From positions 66,213,196 to 66,277,195 of the forward strand of contig NC_037668.1 in the NCBI RefSeq assembly GCF_003255815.1: a stretch of 64,000 bases of DNA. Direction: 5' to 3'. The notes under the pieces are model-generated. The model made no database searches. It was not told the DNA's origin and was given only the letters and a program-made list of their open reading frames with translations. The stretch is from Theropithecus gelada. Its lineage: Eukaryota; Chordata; Mammalia; Primates; Cercopithecidae. Positions 53,125 through 62,729 of the stretch are shown in pieces (the first letter of the stretch is position 1; each line of letters starts with the position of its first letter). The translations under genes were made by a program, and so were the position numbers.

Positions 53125-53380
53125 TATTGTTGAGCGAGAGGAGGAGGGAGAGACCAGGGGAAAAATGGGGGCGGGAGGGTTAGAGAGGACCCAGCCAGGA
53201 TGGAGAGAGTGAGACTGGGAGATTGAGAGAAACGGAAGTAAAGACAGAGACCGGGAGAGAGAGGCAGAGAGCTGGACCTGGGAGAGATACAGATGGAGAG
53301 AGGCGGAGATGGAAGGAGCAAGGAGCCGAAGGGGCCAGAGAGACAGCGTGGACGGGAGGAAGACAGACGCGAAGAACTTA
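53125..53380 (+). repeat. Purine-rich (GA) low-complexity tract
   Basis: 'gagcgagaggaggagggaga' and many later 'gagaga' and 'ggaga' units make the plus strand strongly purine-rich. The complementary minus-strand frame of 176 codons (53124-53654) is a product of this bias. Confidence 0.75.
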
Positions 53381-53940
53381 AAGGGGAGTGCGCCCAGGAT
53401 GAGAGCGAGCCAGAGCGCGGGGGGCGGCGGCGGCGAGAGCGGGCGGGGGACACGGGGACAGGGAGACGCGATCCGGAGAGCGGCGGGAAGTATTCGCCTC
53501 CGTTCCTCAAACACAGGATGCGAGCGCCCTTTGGAGAAGTCGCGCTCGGCGGAAACGCTAACTTCCCGACCAAGTGCAAATGTAAAGAGGCCCTGAGAGC
53601 ACTTTGTGCAAATATCAGGCCGGGAAGTGCTGCGCCCGCGGAGCTGCCGGGCACCTCGGCGCCCCCATGCCCTCGGCTGCGCGCTAATTCACTTTGCCGT
53701 CACCTCTCGGGCGGGGTCGGGCGGGCGCGGGCAGCCGGAGTGCGCAGAGGGCGCAGAGCGCCTCGCAGGGCCAGGGGCCACGGCCCTGCCTAATGGAGCA
53801 AAAGACAGATCAGCAGAAGCAAGGCAGGTGGGGCGGGAGCGGGAGCGCGGACATCGGGCACGAAGTCAGAGAAGAAGCCGCAGAGACTCGCAGGAGAGAG
53901 CGCTGGGCTGCTCGGGACCTGGCCTCGAGTTTGGGCTTTC
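53281..53940. promoter_or_regulatory. CpG island, probable promoter or first exon
   Basis: By direct count this 660-bp stretch holds about 66 CpGs, close to one per 10 bases and near the number expected from its GC content, whereas the rest of the window is CpG-poor. It contains 'ggggcggcggcggcgagag' and several GC boxes, with no TATA box in an obvious place. Inside, about 53500-53620 is less GC-biased ('ccaagtgcaaatgtaaagag'), as in a conserved exon or enhancer core. Donor-like sites cag/gtgggg (53825-53832) and cag/gttatc (53941-53949) would suit a plus-strand first exon. Frames of 166 and 133 codons (53293-53793, 53606-54007) overlap and have arginine-rich composition without domains. The transcript, its direction and whether it codes cannot be told from sequence alone. 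Confidence 0.8.
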
Positions 53941-53954
53941 CAGGTTATCAGGAA

Positions 53955-54095
53955 TGGAGACTCTCAGCAAGACCTCTGCAGCCTCCGTTTACTCCTCCAT
54001 AAAATAGGAAAATAAAGCCTTTTCTGTTCACCTCCAGGGGCTTTTGTGAGGCTGGAATGTGAAGGGATTTGGAAAGCAATAAAGTTCATATATGC
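53955..54095 (+). repeat. MIR SINE next to CpG island
   Basis: 'gcctccgtttactcctccat', 'aaaataggaaaataaagcct' and 'gaagggatttggaaagcaat' match the MIR 3' two-thirds. Confidence 0.78.
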
Positions 54096-54097
54096 CA

Positions 54098-54320
54098 ACT
54101 CCTGGTAACAACAGCTAACCCTTTCACAGCTGTGTAGGTGAAAAAGGGCTCTACAGACATTTGTTCGCGTGATCTTTACAAATACCATCACTTATGCCCA
54201 TTTTACAGATTATAAAACTGAGGCATAGGGAGGTGAAGTCACTCATTCAATGTCAGACAGCTGGTAGCTGGCTGTTGAACCCCGACGACCTGGCTTCAGA
54301 GTCTATGCCACTCTACAGTA
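54098..54320 (-). repeat. MIR SINE (antisense)
   Basis: 'tgcccattttacagattata', 'aaactgaggcatagggaggt' and 'gacctggcttcagagtctat' match antisense MIR. Confidence 0.87.
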
Positions 54321-54334
54321 TTGGGGCAGATTTT

Positions 54335-54445
54335 ATTAAGGCCCACATTTTACATATGAGCAAACGGAGGTTCAAAACGTTGGGGACTTGCTCTATGTCC
54401 TGTAGACAGTAAGTAGCAAAATCAGGACTTGGGGCTTCAGGCACA
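54335..54445 (-). repeat. MIR SINE (antisense), partial
   Basis: 'cccacattttacatatgagc' and 'gacagtaagtagcaaaatca' match antisense MIR, in tandem with the previous copy. Confidence 0.75.
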
Positions 54446-54447
54446 GA

Positions 54448-54630
54448 GGAGTCCATGGAAAGAACATGGACTGTGGGGTTAAGTAACTTAGGTTCAGTGT
54501 CTTGTTCGGCCGCTGTGTAACATCGAAGTGTTGATTTAGCATCTATAATGGGGGATATTGACCATGTCCCTCAGATTACTGTAAAGACTAAATGAGGAAC
54601 TTGACACATAGTTGGCACTCAGTAAGTTCA
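54448..54630 (+). repeat. MIR SINE
   Basis: 'aaagaacatggactgtgggg', 'attactgtaaagactaaatg' and 'cacatagttggcactcagta' match sense MIR. Confidence 0.83.
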
Positions 54631-54631
54631 T

Positions 54632-55210
54632 TTGGTCAATGTCTATCCAAACTGTGCTGGGTCCTGAGGATGCGGTGATGACAAAGATAAAGAACATCCC
54701 TGCCCTAGGGGAACTTGCCTTATCATAGGGGAGACAGAGGACAAATAAACAAATCATTACAGATTGTGCCTAGGAAGGCTAGGAAGGAAATGAAGAGCAT
54801 GCTAGAATAAATTCATATAGGGAAACGAATGCACACAGGAGATCTGGGAAGGCCTCTCTGAGGAGGTGATATTGAAGCTGAAAGAAGAGATGAAGCCAAC
54901 CACGAGGAGAACTGGAAATCACATCCAGGATAGAGGACAGCCGGTGCAAAGGTGCTGGGGCAGAGAAGAGCTTGGCAGACTCCAGGAACTGGTAGCAGAA
55001 GCACAGTGAATGGAAAACACCAGGGCAGAAAAGGGGTTCAGAGGCCAGAGATTTTATCCTAAGCTCAATGGGAAATCACAGAAGATTTTTAGGTAGGGGT
55101 GACATGATCCAATTAAAAATCACCCGGCTGCCACGTGGAGACTGGAGAGGAGCAAGAGTGAAGGCAGAAATTGTTATGTGAGGGTCTATCTAGAATGGAA
55201 CCAAGAGATG
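54632..55210 (-). mobile_element. L2 LINE (antisense), 3' half-kilobase
   Basis: 'ctgtgctgggtcctgaggat' near 54650, 'gggaaggcctctctgaggag' near 54847, 'gcaaaggtgctggggcagag' near 54945 and 'gtaggggtgacatgatccaa' near 55094 follow the complement of L2 as far as the ORF2 C-terminus. Confidence 0.88.
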
Positions 55211-55214
55211 TCAG

Positions 55215-56370
55215 GGGAGAAGAAAAGCTATGGATAGATGCAAAAATATTTTATTACCATGTAAATGCTGACTGCTGCTCATGTTTCCATCTTTGATTGG
55301 TGCTATCTGATCTGAGGCTCAGTTTCCAGGTCTAGTGGAATGAATGGGTTTCCCACGTCCCACTGGGAACACAGGGCAGTGGCTCTCAGTTACTTCCTTA
55401 GCTGGGTTGAGGATCAGGCTGGCCCACTGCTCATCAAAGGCCATAGATCAAATGGCAGGTCTTGGGACTGTGGGCACTGACCCCAGGACCCAGAGACCAG
55501 AATCTTTGGAGGACTAGCTCTCTCTCCTCCATCCTCCTCCTGTCTGCTGGGTTAGGCCTGTGAGGGTGGAAGAAATGAATCAGCCACGGTCACTGACTTC
55601 AAGGTGAAGTATTCTGGGGGGCTGGTCACTTTGGAGGAGATCTCAGGAGAGAAAGTGGGGATTTTCCTGTTGTGTTTCTTTAAGCATTTGTTGTTGAAAT
55701 GGAAGTTACAATCCAAGCTAATTTGAATAACAGAATCATAGGAAAAACACCCTCTAACCACAAAAATGAATATTCAACATTCCCACCTTATCTTCTCTGC
55801 TTTGTAGGGCTGTTTCTCAGCTGCATATTAAATGGCTCCTTCATGTGAAGCTGGCAGAGCGGTGGTTTTGCAAGACAGAATGCTGCTGGGCTAAGGTGCT
55901 AAATTCAGAACATAAGTCATTCTGGGCCCCCAGAATTTCAAGGATCTTACAGAGACAAGCCTAGCGCCAAAGGGAAGGTGGGAGGACTGGGGAAAATTTG
56001 AATCAAGACCATGGAGTGTATTGAGTGAGAACTGAGTGTTCCTGACCAGCTCTCACAAGCCCAGAAGTTGCCAGGCCTGTCCTAGCCCTGGTGGGGCTCA
56101 TAGGGAAACCCTTCAAGAGAGGAGCATCTGCTGTGTGGATATCTCCAATGGTAGCCCTGATAAATGAGTATTGTGTGCCCGGAGGTGCCACTGCAGAAAT
56201 CCCACAAGTTGTGTTGATATTGAAAACTGAGACTTCCTTGGATTCAGCTGGCTCCTGAGAAGCACTCAAGCTACTGATATTCTCTGCCATCCACCTTTTC
56301 CAGCCAGGCAGGGCTTCTATGTACTCAGTGGTCTGCACCAGATGTACCGTTCTGTGTGTAGTTCCCTGAA
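55215..56370. other. Unique sequence, nothing recognised
   Basis: About 1.1 kb without a recognised repeat or gene. A 111-codon minus-strand frame (56003-56338) lacks any known domain. Confidence 0.4.
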
Positions 56371-56374
56371 CATA

Positions 56375-56560
56375 ACACTAACTTTCCTGTCTCCTTGCCT
56401 TGCTGTGCTGTACTTTCTTCCAGGAATGCCTTTCCTCCCAATTGGACTCCTAGCAGATATCTGCTCCATGTTGCCTCTGCTTGTGTTTCCTGGCACCCAC
56501 CCACACCAGGTTCCCACAGGACTTACACGTTGTGCTGTGCTGGAATGACCTGTTTTTGTG
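56375..56560 (+). repeat. L2 LINE fragment
   Basis: 'cttgccttgctgtgctgtac' and 'cttccaggaatgcctttcct' match the L2 region before its 3' UTR. The right-hand limit is uncertain. Confidence 0.58.
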
Positions 56561-56564
56561 TCCT

Positions 56565-57175
56565 CCACCAAACTAGATTGTAGATTCCCCAAAGGGGTCT
56601 CTGCATATGCAGCTCTTGGGCAGAATCTGGCACCCAGCCAAGGCCAACCCAGGCATATTTATGCACAAACGAGACAGTGGCTTTGGGATGAGACTTGTGG
56701 GTGACCAAAAAATAGAGAAATAGTAAATATGTTGGGTGATGGAATCAGGATCTCATAAGGTCTGACTTGCTGGATTAGTGGGCTTGATTCAACAAGAGGA
56801 CTTTAACAGAAATAAATGTTGTGTCCTGAACTTATATTACAAACCGATGGCCCTATAGGAGCAGAAGAGGAGACCCAGGGAGAGCTGCCAGAGCAGCCTC
56901 TTACACAAAAGAGAAGCTTGGTGTGATTAGCAGTGACAGGCGTGTAATGGGCTGCCATAAAAAACAAACTCATCCCAGGCAGAATTAATAAAAGCATTCT
57001 GCCTAGAATAAAGGGGGTTAAGGGAGGGAATATCCTGAAAAATTACAAAGGGACTAAAATAATCTGAGGGATACCTCAAGGAAATAAAATGAAGACATGA
57101 AGAGCTGGCTTCAGATCTCCAACGGGTTGGCCAAGAGAGGTGAGGGCAGATAGGTCCTGGGGAGCTTCAAGAGGC
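56565..57175. other. Unique sequence, nothing recognised
   Basis: No recognised repeat or gene. Confidence 0.4.
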
Positions 57176-57179
57176 AAAA

Positions 57180-57450
57180 TAGTGGCTCATCCTCAGCACT
57201 TTGGGAGGCCAAGGCAGGAGGATCACTTGAGGCCTGGAGTTCAAGACCACCCTGGACAGCATAGCAAGACCCCACCTCTACAAAAATAAATAAATAAATT
57301 AGCCAGGTGTGGTGGTACACACCTCTAGTCCCAGCTACTCCAGAGGCTGAAGGGGGAGGATTGCTGTAGCCCAGGAGTTTGAGGCTGCAGTGAGCTATGA
57401 TCATGCCACTGCACTCAGGTTGGGCAACAGAGCGAGATCCTGACTCTAAA
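57180..57450 (+). mobile_element. Old Alu (J-like)
   Basis: Sense Alu with J-type wording: 'ggatcacttgaggcctggag', 'agcatagcaagaccccacct' and 'gaggctgcagtgagctatga'. The first part is shortened ('gtggctcatcctcagcac'). Confidence 0.93.
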
Positions 57451-57539
57451 AAGCCTGTCCAAATATAGACAATATCACCTCAGGTAGAATTAAGCTCCCC
57501 ATCCCTGAAGGTGGCAAGCAGTGGCAGGACTGGCCACCT

Positions 57540-57736
57540 GACAGGGAGGCTGTAGAGCCTTGCTGCTACTTCTCCAGCCTCTTTTCTTACTGTTCTCCTC
57601 CCCACTCACTGTGCTGTAACCACACTGGTCTCCTAGCTGTTCTTTGGTACACTAAGCACATTTTCCCCCTCAGGGTCTTTGCACTTGCTGCCCCCATAGC
57701 TTGGAAAGCTCTTCCTCTAGAAATTAAAATGTCTTC
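57540..57736 (+). repeat. L2 LINE, 5' piece (interrupted by L1)
   Basis: 'cactcactgtgctgtaacca', 'cactggtctcctagctgttc' and 'gggtctttgcacttgctgcc' match L2 up to the L1 junction. Confidence 0.85.
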
Positions 57737-58835
57737 TCAACTAGGCAATACCATTCAGGACAGACCCAGGCAAAGATTTCGTGATGAAGATGCCAAAGGC
57801 AAATGCAACAAAAGCAAAAATTGACAAATGGGGTCTAATTAAACTAAAGAGTTTCTGCATAGCAAAAGAAACTATCAACAGATAGACAACCTAAGAATGG
57901 GAGAAAAATTTTGCAAACTACACATCTGACAAAGGTCTAATATCCAGTATCTATCAGGAACTTAAACAAATTTACAAGAAAAAAAAAAAACACCAAACAA
58001 CCTGTTAAAGGTGGGCAAAGGACATGAACAGACACTATTCAAAAGAAGACATAACATATATGTGACCAAAAATCATATGAAAAAAACTCAACATCACTGA
58101 TCATTAGAGAAATGCAAATCAAAACCATGAGATACCATCTCACACAGTCAGAATGACTATTTTTTAAAAATAAAAAAATAATGGATGTTGGCAAAGGAAT
58201 GCTTACACACTGTTGGTGGGAATGTACATTAGTTCAACCATTGTGGGAGACAGTGTGGCGATTCCTCAATGACCCAAAGACAGAAATAACATTTGACCCA
58301 GCAATCCCATTAATGGGTTTATATCCAAAGGAATATAAATCATTCTGTTATAAAGACACATACATGTTTATGTTCATTGCAGCACTATTTACAATAGCAA
58401 AGACATGGAATCAATCTAAATGCCCATCAATGACAGACTGGATAAAGAAAATGTGGTACATATACACAATGGAATACTATGCAGCCGTAAAAAAAGAATG
58501 AGATCATGTCCTTTGCAGGAACATAACTGGAGCTAGAGGCCATTATCCGTAGCAAACTAACACAACACAAGAACAGAAAACCAAATACCACGTGTTCTCA
58601 CTTACAAGTGGAAGCTAAATGCTGAGAACACATGACACATAGAGGGGAAGAAAAAACACTGGGGCCTATCAAAGGGTGGGGAGTGAGAGGAGGGAGAGGA
58701 TCAGGAGAAATAACTAATGGTACTAGGCCTAATACCTGGGTGAGAAAATAATATGCACAATGAACCCCCATGACACACATTTACCTATGCAACAAACCTG
58801 CACATATACCCCTGAACTTAAAAGTTAAAAAATAG
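57737..58835 (+). mobile_element. L1 LINE, 5'-truncated (L1P-class)
   Basis: About 1.1 kb of ORF2 end and 3' UTR with a short A-rich end. Landmarks are 'aaactaaagagtttctgcat', 'acacaatggaatactatgca', and 'caacaaacctgcacatatac'. A 9-bp target duplication, aatgtcttc, at 57728-57736 and 58836-58844 fixes the ends within an L2. A 106-codon frame at 58181-58501 is the ORF2 C-terminus ('TMEYYAAVKKE' at its end); the remainder of ORF2 is broken by stops or missing, so no active protein is made. Confidence 0.96.
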
Positions 58836-59075
58836 AATGTCTTCCTCCCTCACTTCAATCATATTGCTGCCCATTTGTCACCTCCAGAGAAACACATTCA
58901 CTGACCACCCCTATCGAAACCTAATATCTGTTTACTGTCTGCCTCTCCCCCTATAATGTAAACTCCTTGAGAGCAGGGCCTTGGTCTTATTCATGGATGT
59001 GTCTCCAGTGCCTAGAAGGGCCTGTCACAAAGCAGGTGCTCATTAAATATTTGCCAAATGAATAAAATGAATGAC
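58836..59075 (+). repeat. L2 LINE, 3' piece (after L1)
   Basis: 'gtttactgtctgcctctccc', 'gtaaactccttgagagcagg', 'cagtgcctagaagggcctgt' and the terminus 'ccaaatgaataaaatgaatg' continue L2. Confidence 0.92.
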
Positions 59076-59209
59076 CTCATTTATTCCCCACAATAACCCT
59101 TTCTCGTTTTAATTTCTACAAAAGAGTCTCATGAGGATGTAGTGAAGAAAGATTCACCACCAATGGCGTGTTCAATAGACAAGTCATGGAGGCAAGGAAG
59201 AGGCGGGAA

Positions 59210-59310
59210 CTCACCCTGACAGTACCTGCCCTGACAGGCACCATCATGTACATTATTTCATTTAATCTCTACAGGAAAGCTGTGAGGCACAATTATTTGC
59301 CCCAAATTCC
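59210..59310 (-). repeat. MIR SINE (antisense), partial
   Basis: 'catgtacattatttcattta' and 'aatctctacaggaaagctgt' match antisense MIR. Confidence 0.6.
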
Positions 59311-59334
59311 AATGCTCAAAGGGCTACATAACAT

Positions 59335-59720
59335 TAGAATTCATTGGTTGTAAGCAACAGGAGTAATGTTTACCAACGTAGGCAAAGAGGGAATTCTCAG
59401 TAGGAGGAATGACGTCATTCACAAGATTGAAGGAAAAACTTCAAAAAAGATGGAGAGCAGAGCAGCTACAGAGACCCAGGGCCGTGGTGCCAGCAGTTCC
59501 CACTGGCATTTGACCTGGTGTCGCTCTGTTCAAGATTCAGATTCCTTCCCGAGGGAGAGGCTGATTGGCAGAGCTTGAATCATGTGACTCCCCTTAGCCA
59601 GGAGAGGTGAAGAGAACTTGATTGACAGGCCTACAAGCACAGGATAGGATGGAAGATGGGGCTGCCCAAGGGAAATGGAGATGCTATTAGCAGACAAATG
59701 AGGACAGGACAAAACAAGAG
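59335..59720 (-). mobile_element. Ancient LTR-like repeat, family unnamed
   Basis: 'cattggttgtaagcaacag', 'gaggctgattggcagagctt' and 'gtgactccccttagccagg' resemble the complement of the family suspected at 11255-11735. The name is not assigned. Confidence 0.5.
59407..59420. promoter_or_regulatory. Full cAMP-response-element palindrome
   Basis: gaatgacgtcattc is a perfect 14-bp palindrome centred on the consensus CRE TGACGTCA at 59410-59417, the site for CREB/ATF dimers. It lies in an old repeat. No promoter is evident nearby. Confidence 0.5.
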
Positions 59721-59754
59721 CAGGTCACTTCCAGGGCTCACAGATTATGGATCC

Positions 59755-59850
59755 AATGCCCTGCTTGTGCAGAAGCTCAGAAGGGCAAGCACTCGGCCCG
59801 TGGTCACACAGGGCAGGCACAGGTCCAACACATAGGCCTCCTGGCCCCAG
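59755..59850 (-). repeat. Possible MIR fragment (antisense)
   Basis: 'ccgtggtcacacagggcagg' and 'cacataggcctcctggcccc' loosely match antisense MIR. Confidence 0.4.
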
Positions 59851-59854
59851 ACTT

Positions 59855-60715
59855 GGTGTGACTGTCAAGTCTCATCAGAAGTGGGTATCCAGATCCTGTT
59901 ACTTCAAACAAGCCCACAAGGAACAACTCCTGCTCTCGTCATGCTTGGAGGTCTTAGCAGCACCGTGGACCAGGCTCTAAATTCCAGTCTCTGAATCCAG
60001 GCTCTAAAATACACCCATTCAAAGTCTCTTCTAAACTTCTTTAACTGCCGCGCTGATGGCCACTGGATCTCAAATGAGAACTAACATTGCCGACTTCAGG
60101 AAGTGACTGTCATAACTAATTTATTTTCATGTCTGTTATGAAGCCCTCCTGGGGTGGTATAATCCACAGATACAAGCCTGCTTCACCTCTACTAGAAGGG
60201 TTTTAAAAATGAAATTAGACATGTTTTTGAGGCAAAATCTCTCACAGTTAACTCCCTGGTTCGGCACAAATTCTCTTAGCATTCGTGACCAAAGGAGACT
60301 CCTCCAAACCATTTCCTGTCATCTCCTCTGAGCTGTCAACTTTGATTATTCCTTTCCTGGTACTGTGCCTTGTCTTATACTAAAGGAATAATAAATACCT
60401 CCTTTCCCTTTTCTAAATCTAAGACTACCCCAGCACTTTCTATCTCCTACTTTACCCAAAACTTTTCAGAAGAAGCGCAAAGACAATGGCAGCAGTTGAA
60501 ATAATAAATCACTAGGGAATGAGACCGAGGCTGTTTCTAGGCAGTGACCCAGGAACTGGCTTGTTTGTCCAACATGTGGTGAGCCTACTATGCGCTAGGC
60601 CTTCCCTGTTCTTTCCTCACTGGACCATTGGCAGTCAGTGTCTTCAGCCATCGGCCAACCAGAACTGCTCTCTGTGGTCCCCCATGGAAGTCCGCTTTCA
60701 GCCCTCATTCCCATT
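59855..60715. other. Unique sequence, nothing recognised
   Basis: No recognised repeat or gene. 60100-60160 is nearly self-complementary ('gtcataactaatttatttt' then 'catgtctgttatga'). Confidence 0.4.
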
Positions 60716-60719
60716 CACT

Positions 60720-60912
60720 TCTTAGCAACGTTTCTTCACCTTGTTCTTCTGTGTCCTCCTCACCAGAGTGCAAGCTGCCTGAGGGGGGACTTTTGTTTTG
60801 ATCACCACTGACATATCCGCCTCAGAATCCAGAACAGTGCCTGGCACATAGTGGGCACTCAGTAAATAGCTGTGGTATGAACAGACAGATGAAACAATGA
60901 ACCGATAAATGA
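60720..60912 (+). repeat. L2 LINE 3' end
   Basis: 'gagtgcaagctgcctgaggg', 'cagaacagtgcctggcacat' and 'agtgggcactcagtaaatag' match L2. Confidence 0.85.
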
Positions 60913-60939
60913 ATGGATCCCTCTTTTCCTTGGAACTCC

Positions 60940-61025
60940 CTAAATCCCCACACACCAGTATCTCTGGATTCTAGCACAGTGCCTGACACATAGTGCTTTA
61001 AAAATGTGCAATGTGTTTGAATTAA
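60940..61025 (+). repeat. L2 LINE terminus, second fragment
   Basis: 'ctagcacagtgcctgacaca' with 'tagtgctttaaaaatgtgca' repeats the L2 terminus about 130 bp downstream of the first. Confidence 0.62.
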
Positions 61026-61029
61026 ATTC

Positions 61030-61550
61030 TCCTCCCTCTTCTCACTTTGCTCCTTCCCGTCCTTCCTCAGGAATTTCTTTGTCCCCCCCTCCTCCCCTTG
61101 GCTCCTTATTAAGTGTCTATAGTCCTTGGGGTTTTGTCCTTGTTCCTCTGCTCTTCCCACTCTGCAGAGAATGCTCTGTGAGTGATCTCATCCACTCCCA
61201 CACTTTCAGCTTCCATCCCCACATCGATGCATGAAGCTGAAAGTAGAAAAAAAATACTAAACTAAAAACTGAAATTGTTGAGTTGGAAGTCCTTAGGCAC
61301 CTCAAAGCTTGGCAGGTTGAAGGTGTGGCAGAATAATGGATTGAAAATTTAATTTGCATTTTGTTTTCCCTGATGTAAGAGAGTCAGAGAAATGATGTAT
61401 ATTTTATTCTCTGTAATTTTTCCTCATCGGTTCTAAGAAAGTACGCAGGACATCTTGCCTCGGGGATGGTGGTGTTGGCTAGACTGAGGGCGAAATTAGC
61501 CTGAAACCTGGCACTTGCCTTTGAAAACAAACTCAGCAAGATAATTCTGG
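61030..61550. other. Unique sequence, nothing recognised
   Basis: Pyrimidine-rich up to 61170, then mixed. No gene or clear repeat. Confidence 0.4.
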
Positions 61551-61552
61551 GT

Positions 61553-61828
61553 CAGAGTTTCTCAACCTCAGCGCTGTTGGCATTTTGAGATGGATAATTT
61601 TTGTTGTGAGGCCATCCTGTGCATTGTAGGATGCCTAGCAGCATCCCTGGCCTCCATCTACTAGATGCTAAGAGTACCCTTCCCACAGTTTGTAACAACC
61701 AACAATCTCCCGGCAATGCCAAACATCCCCCAGGGATGGGGCCCAGTGGGGCATGGGGTTGGGGGATGGGTGGGGGGGAGTTTGGAGTGTCGGTGGAGGT
61801 CAAAATTATCCCTGGCTGAGAAACACTG
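61553..61828 (-). mobile_element. MER5A-like hAT-Charlie DNA transposon
   Basis: A short non-autonomous element with decayed inverted ends: 'cagagtttctcaacctc' on the left and 'gctgagaaacactg' on the right. Between them are 'gtgcattgtaggatgcctag', 'cagcatccctggcctccatc' and 'caatgccaaacatcccccag', in the order of antisense MER5A. A G-rich insertion ('gggatgggtggggggga') widens it. The 8-bp hAT target duplication is no longer visible. It encodes nothing. Confidence 0.9.
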
Positions 61829-61834
61829 CGCTAG

Positions 61835-62430
61835 ATAGATCATCCACAAAAGCAGAGAAGAGGGGCCCGATGGAAACTGCCAACCTTGGGAATTGGACAG
61901 CTTCCCCTACACTGGGAATGGGGGACACATGAGATTCCTGGAACCACTGTTGGTTCCTCCTTGTTATGTGCTAGGCCACAACCAAAACACAGGTTTCCTT
62001 TCCCAGGATCCTCCTGGCTTAGCACGGTCTCTATCCTTCCAAGATGGCAGCAGTGTGTAGAGGGAAGGCAGTCTTGGAGCTCTCAGAGGCATTTGGGGTG
62101 CTGCCTTCCTGGTCCCCCTCTGTCCTGAATGCTTGCTTGCAAGCTTCTACCTGCTTCCCTGGCTGGGTCCATGGGCCAGTGATTTCTAGCCTCCCTCTCC
62201 ACCCCAGGGCTGCTCTTGGCTGCCCCCTTGCTATCAGGAGCCCCTACTGCAGCAAGACACAGATCAAATCTGTGGGAAGTTTGCTCCTTGTTAGGATAAC
62301 GTTTGACAAACTGCTTAAAGCATCCCCCAAATCCCCTCAATGTCTTTAGTGCTCTGAGACTGAATCTTCCAGTAAAGATGACATCCTTTTTAGATCTCTG
62401 CTCCCTGCTTGTCAGAAAGTTGTACTCTGT
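61835..62430. other. Unique sequence, nothing recognised
   Basis: No repeat recognised. Frames up to 122 codons on both strands overlap and lack domains. Confidence 0.4.
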
Positions 62431-62720
62431 GGGCCAGGTACCATGGTTCATGCCTGTAACCCTAACACCTTAGGAGGACAAGATAAGGGGATCACTTGAT
62501 CTCAGAAGTTTGAGACCAGCCTGGGCAACATACTGGAGCCCTGTTTCTACAAAAATAAATAAATTAGCCAGGCGTAATGGTGCACTCCTGTAGTCCCAGC
62601 TCTCGGGAGACTGAGGTGGGAGGATGGCTTGAGCCCAGGAGGTCAAAGTTGCAGTGACCCGTGATTGCAACACTGCACTCCATCCTGAGTGACAGGGAGA
62701 GACCCTGTCTCAAAAAAAAA
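62431..62720 (+). mobile_element. Old Alu (J-like), full length
   Basis: Strongly diverged sense Alu: 'gggccaggtaccatggttca', 'tttgagaccagcctgggcaa', 'ggatggcttgagcccaggag', then a run of A. The sequence aaagttg precedes the element by a few bases and also follows its tail. Confidence 0.93.
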
Positions 62721-62729
62721 AAGTTGCTT

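Noticed and set aside
53293..53793. 166-codon arginine-rich frame in the CpG island, and a 176-codon frame on the other strand
   Set aside because: GC- and purine-biased DNA has few stops. Neither has a known domain, and they overlap on opposite strands. The island is annotated as regulatory instead.
58181..58501. 106-codon frame as a gene
   Set aside because: It is the C-terminal end of L1 ORF2 within a 5'-truncated copy.
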